Source: Sarcocystis neurona
Lineage: Eukaryota; Apicomplexa; Conoidasida; Eucoccidiorida; Sarcocystidae
DNA: 64,000 bases
Assembly (NCBI GenBank): GCA_000727475.1
Contig: KL647319.1
Coordinates: forward strand, 765,840 to 829,839
Reading direction: 5' to 3'
The position numbers and the translations under genes were made by a program. The notes below the pieces were generated by a model, which saw only the letters and a list, made by a program, of their open reading frames with translations, did no database searches and was not told the DNA's origin. Shown here piece by piece: positions 23,142 to 35,340 of this stretch (within the stretch, counting starts at the first letter, position 1; each line of letters begins with the position of its first letter).

Positions 23142-26100
23142 GTACACACATATACACATGGTAATACAGGAGTCGGCATTTCATGAGAGAATAACGAATG
23201 GAAGTTCGCCTGCTCAAAAGTTGGTAGCCGAGAAAAAGAGAAAAGCGATATGTTGTAGACCGGTCAGGCAGCAGCAGCAAGAGAAGCCAGAGACGCACGA
23301 CCCGTAGTGGAGCTGGGATAGCATAGCAAGAACAGCACCAGCAAGAGCAGCACCAGCAAGAGCAGCACCAGCGAGAGCAAAAGCGACGGGCGCAAGAGCG
23401 ACAGGACCACGAGCAAAAAGAGGAGTAGCAGGGGAAGGAGGCAGAAGAGAAGCAGCCGGAGGAGGAGGGGGAGAAGCAGCAGCAGCTGCTGCAGCACGAC
23501 CAGCAGCAGCGGCGCCAGCAGCAGCAGCCGCAGCAACAGGAGAACGAGTGGCAGTAGTAGCAGGAGCAGCGGCAGCGGCAGCAAAAGCGGCGTCAGACGT
23601 CACAGCAGCACAGCAGCAGTAACAACAAAAGCAAGTGTCCTAATACCCTCAAACAAATGACTGCCCACCGATGTGTGGAAACGGTAACGCATGTATACAT
23701 AGACCTCTTCAACCGTGAGCTACCTGGGTAGTATCTCTTGTACGTATACGCACACATGTATATATATATATGTACACACACACACATTCGCACATACATA
23801 TATATATATATGTATATAAAGAAAAAAAAGAAAATATATATATATATATACACGTAGACACAGATACAGACACACATGTACATATACACATATATATATA
23901 TACATATGTGTATTCAAAGGTGAATGCAACTCCTTTTCAACATTAACAGATACAGCTGTGGAGACAGTAGCTCTGTCTCTGGCATTTTGCGCCGATTAGC
24001 CTAATTTGTCTTGGCTCTCTTCTTCATCACATGCATATATATATATATATATATAAAACAAACATGCACATGTACATGCCTATACATATGCAAACCGAAC
24101 ATATATATATATATATATATCAAATAGATACATACGTATGTATATATATATATACATGTGTACGTGAAACACGCACATACATATATATACACAGCCCACG
24201 TACGAACAGATACGTTCACGCGCGCTACGTCCCTAAGAAGTACGTATACACACATACACGAGGTAATATCTATCTATATACCCAGGCATACACGAATATA
24301 CATATACGTATATATATATATATGAGTGAAAACTCACTGTTTTGAACCCGAGCATGTATTCATAAGAAGCAGAAAGGTGTGGGGGGCGACAGAAGCACGT
24401 AAGACGACACACTAAGAGTTCCACGTATATATAGGGGAAGTCGGCGACATACCGAAACGGAGACACACACACGCACAGAGGGAGACATACAGAGAGAGAC
24501 AGGAAGGGGGGGGACACGAAGAGACGGAAAGACAGAAACGTACGCCCGGGATCTGCCTACAGATGCACATATATGTATATATACATATACACATATTATC
24601 CACATAGGTGCATCTCTCGAGTTTACTTCCATCTACACCCCGTCTTGCATGCTCTCTTTTTTTACTTCTTCACAAACACTCCTCTCTCTGTCTTTCTATC
24701 CTTTCCCACCTTCTTTTTCTGTAAACGTTCACATGCACATATACAGACAAACACACGTACACGAAGCCGCCCTACGCATACATATACACATCCATATATA
24801 TATATATATATATTGGAGCTACTTCTACAGAAAGACTCGTCTCTCTCTGTCTTTCTCTCGTTTCCCACTTTCTTTCTCTGTCGACATTCACAGGTACACA
24901 TAGACACGACCATACGTAGACGAGGCCGTATACAATCTAAGCTATATCCATATATATATATATTGGAACTGCTGCTACCAGCGCCAGAAAGCCGGCAAGC
25001 GCACGAGCTACCCGCTACACCTCTGTGCCTGCATGTGAAGAGCGGACGAGTAGGAGGCGAGGAAGAAGGAAACGGTGGAAATATTGGGGGAAGACAAAAA
25101 CAGAAAAGCATATCGGTGAGGACGTGGAGATGGGGAAGACCGACCACCCAGGGATAAAGCAGGCCTTCTGTCTCAGGCTTGGGATGCCGCGCAATCGCAA
25201 TAGAGTAAAGCACTCTGCGGATATCGTCCGGACTTCCTTCGACGACTCTTCCGTCGACTTCTGACCGTAGACAGTTGATCTGCTGGCAGTTGAAAGTGTA
25301 AATAAACCACGGGACTTCTTCCGCACTGCAGATCGAAGACGACGAGGACGACGGCGGAGACACACATCGTCGCGCACCTGCCCACGCCCCAGTAGCAAAC
25401 ACGGCCGCAGCAGCAGCAGCTTATTCGTCGTGGGCACGCGCAGCAGCCGCACACCACATGCTGCAGCCGGAGAGATACCCAGTCAAGCTCCCCAGCCACC
25501 AAAAGCAGCGCCGGCGTCACAGCAAGTCGTCGGGCGTGGCAGCAGCAGCGTCTGTAGTAGCTGTTAAAAGGAAGCAGGGTCCCCGCAGGAGGAGAACGCG
25601 GGAAGGGGGGGGGGGTAGGCAGTAGCAGAAGTATCGAGAGCGCGCACGCAGCACATGACAGCTCTAGGAGCAGAGGCACCTGCGAAGGAGGCGGCACCGG
25701 CAGCAGAAGGCCAGCCCCAGTCATCGAGAAGGCCGTCCAGGCAGCAGCAGCAGCAGAGATTGCTGTTGCAGCAGCAAGGCGGGCGAGCTCAAAAAAGTGT
25801 CCGTAACACGTCAGCAGCAGCAGCAGAAGCCGAGTAAAGACCAACTCAGCAGAACCTTGCGTGGAAGCGTTGAATGGAAGCGTTGAAGCAGCAACCCTTT
25901 CATCCCAGCGTCCTCACGTAACTTCGCCCGCACCGGGCAGAGAAACATTTCCTCTCCACCACACTACTGACAGTGGTATACTACCGACAGTTGAAGAGAC
26001 ATCATCACTTCATAGATTTACAAATGCCAGATATACGTATGCACCTATATATAAATATATACACGCATAGAATATGTGTATATATAGCACACATTATAAA

Positions 26101-29100
26101 TGTCCAAGAGAGGCGGACACGCCCACACATTGCAACTTGTTCACAGACGTATACTTGACATGAAAATACATATAGCACATATACATAGTGCTGGTGTGTA
26201 GATACACCAGACGTACAGACACGTACATGTGGATATACATATAGATGGTGGCGAGGGCAGACCTATACATACGTACAGGTATACATAAAGTTTCAAGATA
26301 GATATATATATATATATGGGTACACCGGAAGAGGCAGAGGTATAGAGAGGTATACGTAAATATATATATATATATTGGCGGCGAAGGCAGAAGTAGACAC
26401 ACGTCTACGCATACGTATACGTGCAGAATCAGTAGATATACACAAGTAGACATGCACTCTCGCGAGAAGTTCTCCTTTTGTCTGCAAGTTTTTCGCGATG
26501 GAGTAATCTTCTGCGTCTTCCATAAGGGCGATTACGAAGAAGAAAGAACGCGGCTTTTAGCCCAACGCAGCTGCGTGCACCACGAGCGGGATTTCTGTCA
26601 GTAAATAATCAAGCAAAACAAGGAATTTCTGTCTTTTCTACCCTAGGAGGCGACCTGCCAATAGCAAACCTCTACAGCGAGACGCCTGTAGGGAGAGACG
26701 CCAGACACACAAAGGACGGTAGACACGCTCGACCTGCCCCGAGGCGGCAGCAAGACACGCGGAGACGTACGCAACGGACGTCGCATGCACCAGCAAATGC
26801 AAGAGAGACGTCCCCTCGTACACAGAGAAGAACGTGCCGAAAGAAATGCAGAAACAGCAGCAGATCAAATGTTGTGTCTTCCGAGCCGCCTGGGAGCTGC
26901 TTCATACTTTCAAGCAAAGAGAAAATAATCCACAAAAGAAGAGAATTACGTACGTACATATAAGTGTATATACACATATACGCATATATATATATATACG
27001 TATACAGACAGAAATATACATATACGTACGTACATATACACCTACACACGCACACATAGATGAACACTACACTTACACACGGACACACATATACATATAT
27101 ACACACGTACGTATACGTATATACTCGTGGTTCTTGGGGAAACACACACATACGTTCGTACACATATATACATGTATATATGCATGCGTGTTGGGGACAA
27201 AAATTGTACACGTATGTGTGTGCGCATGCAGGTGACATAGGTGCGAAAAATAGGGCATCCGCCGACGTGCACACACACTGTATAAAGTCCATAGATTTCT
27301 ACATGCATAGGCGCGTGAAGGGCATTCACCTACACAAAAATATATATATATATGTCTTTGCAGAGCTGCGCGTCGAGGTGTGTACAGATTTTCTTCCGCG
27401 CCTCGCTGTCTCTCTCGACGCATGTATTTGCGTCATATGTTGCAGAATTTTTTCGTGCGTGCGCACAGAGGAGTTCTGCAGACCTACCAACAAGATCTAC
27501 GTTGCTCAGCTGCAGAATTTCGCTGTCCAGACGAACGCGCTGCACCCGCCGCTCCACAATCGACGCCCGCAGCGCTGCAAAGGCTCCTTCTCCGCAGTGC
27601 TGCACGCAGTTTCGTAGACACGCATGCACATCGGCGTGAAAGGAAGACAGCAACCTCCGCGTTGCAGGGGTGCAGCGCGCTGCAGAATTTACTGGCGCCT
27701 CTACACGTGCAGATGCGACGAGCAGTCGGGAGACGTCGACGCAGACACGTGCGCGGCATTTCACCCACGTCCAGAGAGAGACGGAGAGGGGCAGCGAGAC
27801 AGGGAGACACGGAGGAAGACGGCGAGAGGGAGACAGCGAGGTGGAGGGAGACAGGGAGACATGGAGGGAGACAGCAAGAGGGAGGCGGAGAGGGGGAGGG
27901 AGACAGGGAGACACGCAGGGAGACAGCGGGAGGGAGACAGCGAGAGACAGGGAGACACGGAGGGAGACAGCGAGAGGGAGACGGAGAGGGGGAGGGAGAC
28001 AGGGAGACACGAAGGGAGACACGAAGGAAGAGAGCGAGAGGGAGACAGAGAGGGGCGTGTACACACAGGCGCGCACACCATCTGTCTCGAGAGAGTAGCA
28101 CGTGGATTGGACAGATATACACGGACACACGCACACGTTTACGAAAAAGACACCTCCTCTGTATGACTGAGAAATCATCCTGGCCGCATGCTTACATATG
28201 CGCGGCAATCCATACATATATACATACATACACATACGGATAGAGGCGGCTATACACGTGTGTACATATATATGCACGGATACGTATGTACGGATATAGA
28301 CGTATGTATATATATGCATACACAGGCACCTACGCCTCCGTTTTCACGCAGCCACGCGCTTCTTCACTACAAGTCTACATCAAACGTACACGGGTGCATA
28401 CGAATATACACATGTGTACATACATAAATATATATATATATATATATATGTATATTGTGTCAACTCTGATGAGAGCGGCGCGGACAGTCGCATCTTGGAA
28501 GTGTTACGCATGTACACACAAACGCACACACAGTGACACACATACGTGGGGCTCCGTCTTTCTCCCTCTGTCCACAGATCCACAAGCGTCTACATTCATG
28601 CATATATATATATATATTCCCGCACACAGGTATACATACGCGTACGCTTGCACGGTTTAAAACACACATATTAAGATCCATACATACATATATGTATATA
28701 CACAGACATATGTATACGTTGCGTGCCCACAACAGTCAACGTTACTCGCTCGCGGCGCGAAGTATGGACAATATACTTACACATATATATCTCTCTCTAG
28801 GTGTAGTTATGCAGTGGATGTCCACGCGTATACACACACACACGCACACACAAAGGTAGCTCGCTAATGACGCGAAGGATAGACTATACTTAATAACACA
28901 TATAAATAGATATATAGAGATTGGCTGCCGACAGACGCACACAACGTAATTTGCTAATATAGAGAAAACAGAGAATACTCCCCTACTTTTATGTACGCTG
29001 CGTCCACAGAGGTTCCAGCACGCTCCCTCGTTTACGTCGAGAGACGTCAACGTGCGGACAACTTGCAACACAGAAAGACGTCTTTTCTCTTTGTGTTGAT

Positions 29101-32100
29101 GAATAAAATTTTGGCATGCAGGAAATGTTTCTACATAGACGTGGCCACACAGACAGGCCTCGCTGCCCGCTCTGTGGACTGGAAGTACATTTACATGCGG
29201 CACCGTAGCCTAAAAGTTGCGGCGACTCACCAGTGCCAAAGTTTCTTCGTCCCCCAGCAGAAACGCCTGAACGACGTGAGAGGCCACCACTCGCTCGACT
29301 AAGTTGTGCAAGTCCGCAAGCCTGTGGAGCCGCAGCAGCAGCAGGATTAGCAGAGGCAGCAGGATAGCGGCAGCAGCGGCAGAGATGGACAAAAGAGAGC
29401 ACTACAGTCGAAGCAGGCTGCTGAAATGAAAACAGCAACGCTGCGAGAGGCGGCCACGCACTTCTCGAGTAGCAACGTGGGGCGTGGAATGTTGGCGGCG
29501 CGGCGTCTGGACAGCGGCAGTCGCAGCGGCGGCAGCAACACTACGTCCGCACCGAATGCAACCCAACAGGAACAGCAGCGGCACCAGCACAAGCAGCAGC
29601 CACCGCATCGCCAGATCGCCAACAGCAGGGCCAAGAACATCGCAGCAGCTGGAGCAGCAGGAACACAGAACAGCAGCAGCAACGCCATAGCAGAAACTAC
29701 AGCAGTGCTGCAGCAGCAGCGGCACGACCCCACAGCAGCAGAGCCAGCACGCTTGAGCAGCAGGAGCAACGGAATCAAACAGCAGCCGCATTAGCAACGC
29801 CACTGCAGGAGCAACAGCAATGCCGCGGCCACAGCGCCAGAACCCCACAGCAGCACTCTGCAGCATCCGTTTTGATCCGCTGCAGCAGCAGCAGGTGACA
29901 CACTCCAGAGCGAATATAAGACAAGCCCATTTAGGACGTGCATGGACGCAGCAGCAGTAGTGCAGCAGCCCTGAGGACGTGGCAAAGATACGAGACGCGA
30001 GGAGGTGCAGACTTCGCGGCGGCCGTCACGCACAGCAGCAGGAGAAGCACAGAGAGAGACGTATCCACCCCAGCAGAAGAAAAACAAATAGTTTTGTGAC
30101 AAAAATATAACACTCAACACAAGGCCTATGTCACGAGCCGCGTTGCTACCTACTTGAATTTAGGATCGAGCGTCTTCATTTCTCGAATAGAAGCAGCTAT
30201 TTCTGTTTCCCCAAAGAGCTGCGAGACCAACGGGTTGTCTGCAAAAACCCCACAAAGCAGCAGCAGAGGCGGCAAAGCTGCAGCTGCTTCAGCAGCCGCG
30301 CAGTTCTTGCAACTCCAGCAGTCGCGTGCAGCATCTGCAACGCCCGCAGCCACGCGATAGTAGCAAGTCTCCACCAGCCACGCAGTTGCAGCAGCAAACG
30401 GCCCACGCATGCAGCACCAATGGCAGCGTTGCAGCAGGAAATGACCACGCCGCAGCGAAACTTTTACTAGCCAGTAGCACAGCCGCTTCACGCATGTACT
30501 TGCAAATATATGCATATATACATATATACGTCCATAAACATCCACACAGACACTTATATACACGTGGGCATGGATATTTGTACACTTCTACGTATCCGTA
30601 CGTGCGTACCTGTATACATATATGTATATATATATGTATATATATATATGTTGTGACGGAGTAGTTTATACAGAGGCAGCTGCAACTGCGACAGTACAAT
30701 CTCAGCAGCAAAATACGCACCAGCAGCAGCAAGTGCAGCGACGGAAGAGCAGCAGCAACTGCCGCAGCGATCCACCAACAGCCGCAAGGACTCATGCACT
30801 TCGTGCCAAAGGCGGCATTAATCACAGCGACGCAGTCGTAGCAGCAGGTGCGGCAGTGTCTGCGTGACGCAGCAGCAGCCGCAACAAAGATAACGGTACA
30901 CCAAGAGCAGCACCTGCAACACCAACAAATGCACCTCGTAGAATGACGCCCCCTTCCCCCAGCCCCAGCAGCAGCAGCAAGCGCAGCAGCAGCAGCAAGT
31001 GCGGCAGCAGCCGCAAGCGCAGCAGCCCGACACCACGACTTCCTTATCGCACCGGCTTGTCTTCAGAATACCGCTGTTGCTGCTCGACAACTGCTGCCTG
31101 CCAGTAACCAGCCTCCCTCTTCACACACACACTTCTTCACGTACTGTTTGTAAGGACCCATCGATGAAGCATATATACAAGTCTGCATAAACACTAAATC
31201 CCTATATGTACATATATATATATATCATACATATGTATGCACATATATATATACATACATATGGACTGTAGCATGTCATACACATATGTACTTCATAAGC
31301 ATGTGTATATATATATATATATATTTGTATGTATGTATTTACACATACACATACACGCACAGAATAGAGAGGAAGCGCACTGCTGCTGGCTGCGGACTGC
31401 GGAAGTGACTGCGGGTCACGTCCACCCTTCCTATTACCGCTGCGTGCGCGTATGCATTTATCTCGTATTTCCGCGGCAGCTGATTTGCAGGTTTACTTTC
31501 GTACAGGCGGGAATGCAGCTGCTGTGGCCCACGTTCCTCCGTTACACAGCAGTTCCCGTCAGGTGTGCACCTGCCAGTGTAGCAGAACTTCTGCACACAC
31601 AAGCAGTCGCCTGGATAGTACGAACAGTTATACAGCCTTTACAGCACAGACCCCTACTAGATCTATTAATGAACACATACAACCCTATCCATATCGATAT
31701 CTACAATTGTATCCATACCTATACGTCTACCATCTCTCCCTTTAAAGACACGTACGCGTATGTGCCGGTGATTAAATGTGGACCTCACTTTCCGCATAGA
31801 CACATAATGTATATATATAGATATATACATATATACGCGCACATATATATATACATATGTCCACATACATACCGAGGAAGCTCTGTAGGAACGGCATTTC
31901 TCTCAACCTGGAGCCAAAACGATCCCAAGTGGTTCGCTGCGATACAACAAGTGCACTTTCCACCCGCTGCTGCTCTTCCCCGTCTTCCTTCTCGTCCTCT
32001 GCTGCTGCTTGATGTCGCGTTTGCTGTTGCTGGTGCGACTGTTGTTGGCCTGCTGCTGCACCGGCTGCATGTGAGGAGGCAGAACCGGCGGATGCGTCGG

Positions 32101-33439
32101 AGACGCAGCTGCTGTCGGTCTGCTGCTGCATCTGCTGCTGCTGTTGTTGCCGCTGTTTCTCGCGCTGCTGCTGCTTGTAGCGGCGGATGGCCATCTGCTG
32201 CTGCCACTGCGCGGCTTTTTTCTCCGCGTCATTCTCATCATCCCGGAACAGAGAAGACGCAAATGCTTCTATTTTACTAGCAGCCGTGCGCAGGTTCTTT
32301 GACGCACGACCCACAGCACCCTGCACTTCTCTGAAGGCAGGATGCTTCTCTGAAGCTTGCTGCGTTTTCTCTTGAATTTGTTGCTGGACACTTGCTGCAC
32401 GTTCCGCTGCAGTGCTCAGGACTTGCTGCGTGCTGCCGAGGATCTTCTTGGCGGCTGCAGCTGCCGCTGTCGCAGCGTTCTGCACCCGCTGTCCCACATT
32501 CATACTCTTCTGCGTCAGCTGCGACGCTTTCAGTTCCTTCATTGCCTTCTGGAGCTCTTCGTTTTCCTGCATATCTGTCTTCACCTGCTGCAGTACCGAA
32601 CGAATGAAGCTGCTGCTGCTTCCCCCGCTGCTGCACCCCTCCCGCTTCTGCTGTCGTCCAAATGGAGATCCGCGCCCACTACTACTGCGGTGGCTGCTGC
32701 TCCAGCTGCTCCCAGCACCTGAGTGGTGCCGGTGGCTGTCGCTGCTGCTGCCGCTGCTGCTGTTTCCTGTTGCCGCTCCTGCAGAAGAGCTCGACGAGGA
32801 AAAGCAACGACTGTCCCAGCGGAAGTCGCTGCTGCTGCTGACCCAGCCATGACTACTGCTGCTACATGCACCTAGCTGCGATGTCCGCGAACGCGCAGCA
32901 GCCTGCGGTGCGGTTCTGGTGGCCGCTGCGGTGCACTCTGCTGCTGGCCACCGTCGAAACGAAGAAGGAACATGAAGAAGCAGTTGCTCCTGCCCTAGTG
33001 AGGGACGCGCCGATACAGCGCGATGACGTCTATAGAGTGTGTTGCAGGCCGTGGCAAGCAGTGGATAATTGCTTCCACTAGCGCCGCACCAGAGCACGAA
33101 CGAACGAGGGTCCCCAGCGGAGAAGGAAAGAAAAAGACGTGCGCGGTGCGCTGGCACAGCCATTGTTGACGCTGTCGGAGATTCTTCACAAGCGGTCGCA
33201 GAAACAGCCGCTGCTGCTTTCACTGACGTTGCCGTTGCCGTTGAATTTGCGCGTAGTGCTGTTGCGGCTGCTGGTGTTGCTGCTGAGGCTGGAGGTGCTG
33301 CTGCTGAGATTGTACTTGCTGCTGCTGACCCTGTACGCGCTGCTGAGGCACGTGCCTGTGGTATTGCTATAGCTGAGCTCAGTGTCGCTGAGGCTGCCGC
33401 AGCGCCTCGAGCGACGAGGCCCTTATACGACAAATGCAT
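22704..33439 (-). CDS. TIM44: Mitochondrial import inner membrane translocase subunit Tim44
   Basis: Seven exons on the minus strand, all phase-consistent: 33439-31873, 30238-30154, 29321-29231, 27599-27484, 25325-25148, 22745-22704, with Asp, Lys and Ser codons split across junctions (the 27484 donor AG|GTCTGC is weak). They spell the Tim44 order: coiled-coil N-domain (QENEELQKAMKEL); TWDRFGSRLREMPFLQSFL; NPLVSQLFGETEIAASIREM; a VVQAFLLGDEETL helix; HCGEGAFAALRASI; LDSEILQLSNVDLV; FIYTFNCQQINCLRSEVDG; VVEGSPDDIRRVLYS; GLLYPW|IQEIAIVG. Tim44 anchors mtHsp70 to the TIM23 channel at the matrix face; the C-terminal domain binds cardiolipin membranes. The N-terminus lacks acidic residues early on, and an RCF-SSS site resembles an R-3 processing motif. 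Length is about 692 aa against about 450 in human, the excess being Ser/Gln/Ala. The exact start codon is uncertain. (Six exon intervals are listed; a seventh, 5' exon may exist upstream.). Confidence 0.94.
22790..23010. repeat. Degenerate ~50-bp tandem repeat in last Tim44 intron
   Basis: Segments resembling gatgtgagacggagacaga recur around 22855, 22908 and 22958, separated by AAAAGTA and ACACAC words. On the Tim44 sense strand they are pyrimidine-rich (TCTGTCTC) and lie just upstream of the last acceptor (22746). Confidence 0.6.
23265..23620 (-). repeat. CTG-type tract (minus sense) in last Tim44 intron
   Basis: Plus-strand CAG/GCA triplets, including a 15-bp unit agcaccagcaagagc repeated about four times, read as CTG/GCT on the Tim44 sense strand. 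Poly-Leu and poly-Ala minus frames here lie between the spliced exons 25325-25148 and 22745-22704, so they are intronic. Confidence 0.7.
24681..24965. repeat. 159-bp tandem duplication in Tim44 intron
   Basis: A block starting ctctctctgtctttct and ending in (TA)n ttggagct occurs at 24682 and again, diverged, at 24841, ending ttggaactg near 24968. Both copies keep the order CT-rich, TTTCCCAC, CACA-rich, then TATA. Confidence 0.7.
27776..28056 (-). repeat. GGGAGACA-type array (pyrimidine-rich on Tim44 sense)
   Basis: Plus strand shows gggagacagcgagaggga-like units with agacagggagacac variants for about 280 bp. On the minus strand this is a long CCCTGTCTCCC polypyrimidine array, about 180 bp upstream of the acceptor for exon 27599-27484. 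That intron has no strong CTG tract, so this array may take its place. Confidence 0.75.
29325..29780 (-). repeat. CTG tract (minus sense) upstream of Tim44 exon 29321-29231
   Basis: Plus-strand CAG/GCA-rich DNA; on the sense strand it is CTG/GCT-rich and ends in ctgctgctgctgcggctccacag before the LADLHNLVERV exon. Minus frames here are Leu/Cys/Ala-rich artefacts; plus frames are Gln/Ser/Ala shadows. Confidence 0.75.
30255..30480 (-). repeat. CTG tract (minus sense) upstream of Tim44 exon 30238-30154
   Basis: Sense-strand CTG/GCT-rich DNA ends in tttgtggggtttttgcag, directly before the DNPLVSQLFGETE exon. It follows the same layout as the other introns. Confidence 0.7.
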
Positions 33440-33689
33440 TTGAAAATACTTTCGTGAACACCACAAGCGATCAGAGAAAGCCGCAGCACGCTCTGCTGCT
33501 GCAGCGGCGGTAACACAGCTACACTTTCAAGTAGCAAGTCGCACGTTACAACTCTTGAATCCGTACAGCAGCGCACGATCGCAGGAACTGCCACCACTGA
33601 TGCTTCTGCCAATGACACTGCTGCGGACAGCCCTCCCTCCTGTGGCAGCGGTGCTCCTGCCGCTGCTATTGAAGACTTCTGCTGGTGGT

Positions 33690-33915
33690 GGCGCTGCTGC
33701 TGCTTGCGCTGACGCTGCTCGTGCTGACGCTGCTCGTGCTGACGCTGCTGCTGGTGGCGCAGCTTCTGCTGATTCTGCTGGTGCTGACCCTGCTGGCGCT
33801 GACCCTGCTGGTGCTGACCCTGCTGGTGCTGACTCTGCTGGTGCTAGCGCCGCTGCTTGTGATGCTGCTGCTCCTGACGCTGCTGCTCCTGACGCTGCTG
33901 CTCCTGACGCTGCTG
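33690..33915 (+). repeat. 15-bp GCTGAC-type minisatellite
   Basis: Fifteen-base units such as gctgaccctgctggt and gctgctcctgacgct recur about 14 times with point changes (AGADP or APDAA on plus). They lie just 5' of the Tim44 start. On the Tim44 sense strand they are CAG-type, so they could be a 5' coding exon or leader. Confidence 0.75.
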
Positions 33916-35241
33916 CTGCTGGTGATGCTACCGGTGGTGCTGTTGCTGTTGTTTTTCTTCCTGCTGTGGCTGTTGGTGAACCGCAGCTGTTAGCGCCGGG
34001 CTCCGAGTGCGCTCCCGCTGGAACTGGCGGTGCGCTTCACCGTCCCACTCGGAGCAGCTGCCAAAGCGGAGGCTCTCGCCGGTCAGAGAATTTCAGCATC
34101 AAAAGCGTAGTCATGCATGTTCGGCAGAGCGAGCATGTGCGTTGCGTTTCGCGCTACAGGGCAGGTGGATACGTAGAAGGCGCCTCACCGGTATACCGCC
34201 AAAACGATGCCCGCTCGAGCATGACAGGGAAAAAATCGTAGGTCCCAAATCGCGCAGGAAAATGGAAAGGCTCCTCACGTTATGCTATAATAGACGGAAA
34301 GACAGTGGTAGTAAGGAGGGCGTGCGTCTTCCGTTCTACCCTTTCGAAGTCGAGAGAGAAGCACACAACCGCTAGGGTTGGCAGTATACTAAAACCTGGG
34401 GCGTTAAGAACGTCCATGCATGACACAACAAAGGAGCCGTGTAGCGATATGGAAACAGCTTGCTTTTTCGTCGTACATTTGTCCACGGCAGGAAGAATAG
34501 AAGCCGTCAGGTGGTCTGCTAACGAGGATGAAGTCTGCGGCGCCAAGAAAGCTAGGTGGGGAGGGCGTGTCTCCTCGCTCGTGGCGTGACCAAACCTTGG
34601 ACTGGGGAGAGCGACGGTGGGAAACCAGGGAAAGGAGAGTGACTAGGTAGGTACCGTAAAGATTTCTTGAACTGATCTCTCCAATTTAACGGCCTGCCGC
34701 TCGCATTCGTGTGGCTCTCTAAAGCAGCTTCTTTCAGACACACGACGAATCGACGGAAGGATGATCGCATGCGGCTGCCCCGTGCGGCTTCGATTGGCAG
34801 ATCGGTCGGTCAAAGCAGCCGCGAGAGAACGTGTGCCCTCTGGCAGTAGTCGTTCAGTGGAGATAATTTGGAAGAGAGAGAGCAGGATAAAATGAGTGAA
34901 CTGGGCAGAAGACGCCAGCTGTCTTTGAGGAGGACGGTCTCTAAAATAGCCTCAACCGTGCATCAAGGGGAAATCCTGCGGTAACGTAGTACAGCACCTC
35001 AGGTACCGCATGGCAATGGCAAGGCCCATACAAACAGTAAGGCGTGAAATCAGTAAGAAGCAAAAGTGAGAAACGTGGTGCTCTCCATGGCAAATCCATC
35101 ATAAAGAGATGATTATGCCTGGAGCCCTTAAAGGACACAGTGCATAAACGAATGACATGAATATTTCACAGTGGCGAGGACTCGAAAGGAGGGGAGCCCA
35201 GCAAGAAAAATTATGCGGCATGATGTGCAGTTAGGTGAACA

Positions 35242-35340
35242 TACGCCCTTAGAAGCCACGTCCCAAAAGACAGCAATTTGGTACAGTATGATGCTGGAGA
35301 ATGTGTAGTTTGGGAAAATACGCCTTTAGAAGCCACGTGC
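35242..35340. repeat. Two direct repeats 77 bp apart
   Basis: acgcccttagaagccacgtc near 35244 and acgcctttagaagccacgtg near 35321 differ at few positions in an otherwise unique region. A third partial match (gaaaatacg) follows near 35431. Function unknown. Confidence 0.5.

Noticed and set aside
29209..29230. A 21-nt intron in Tim44 (gtgagtcgcc...ttttag)
   Set aside because: Implausibly short here, and the in-phase exon at 27599 (HCGEGAFAAL) continues the family alignment better.
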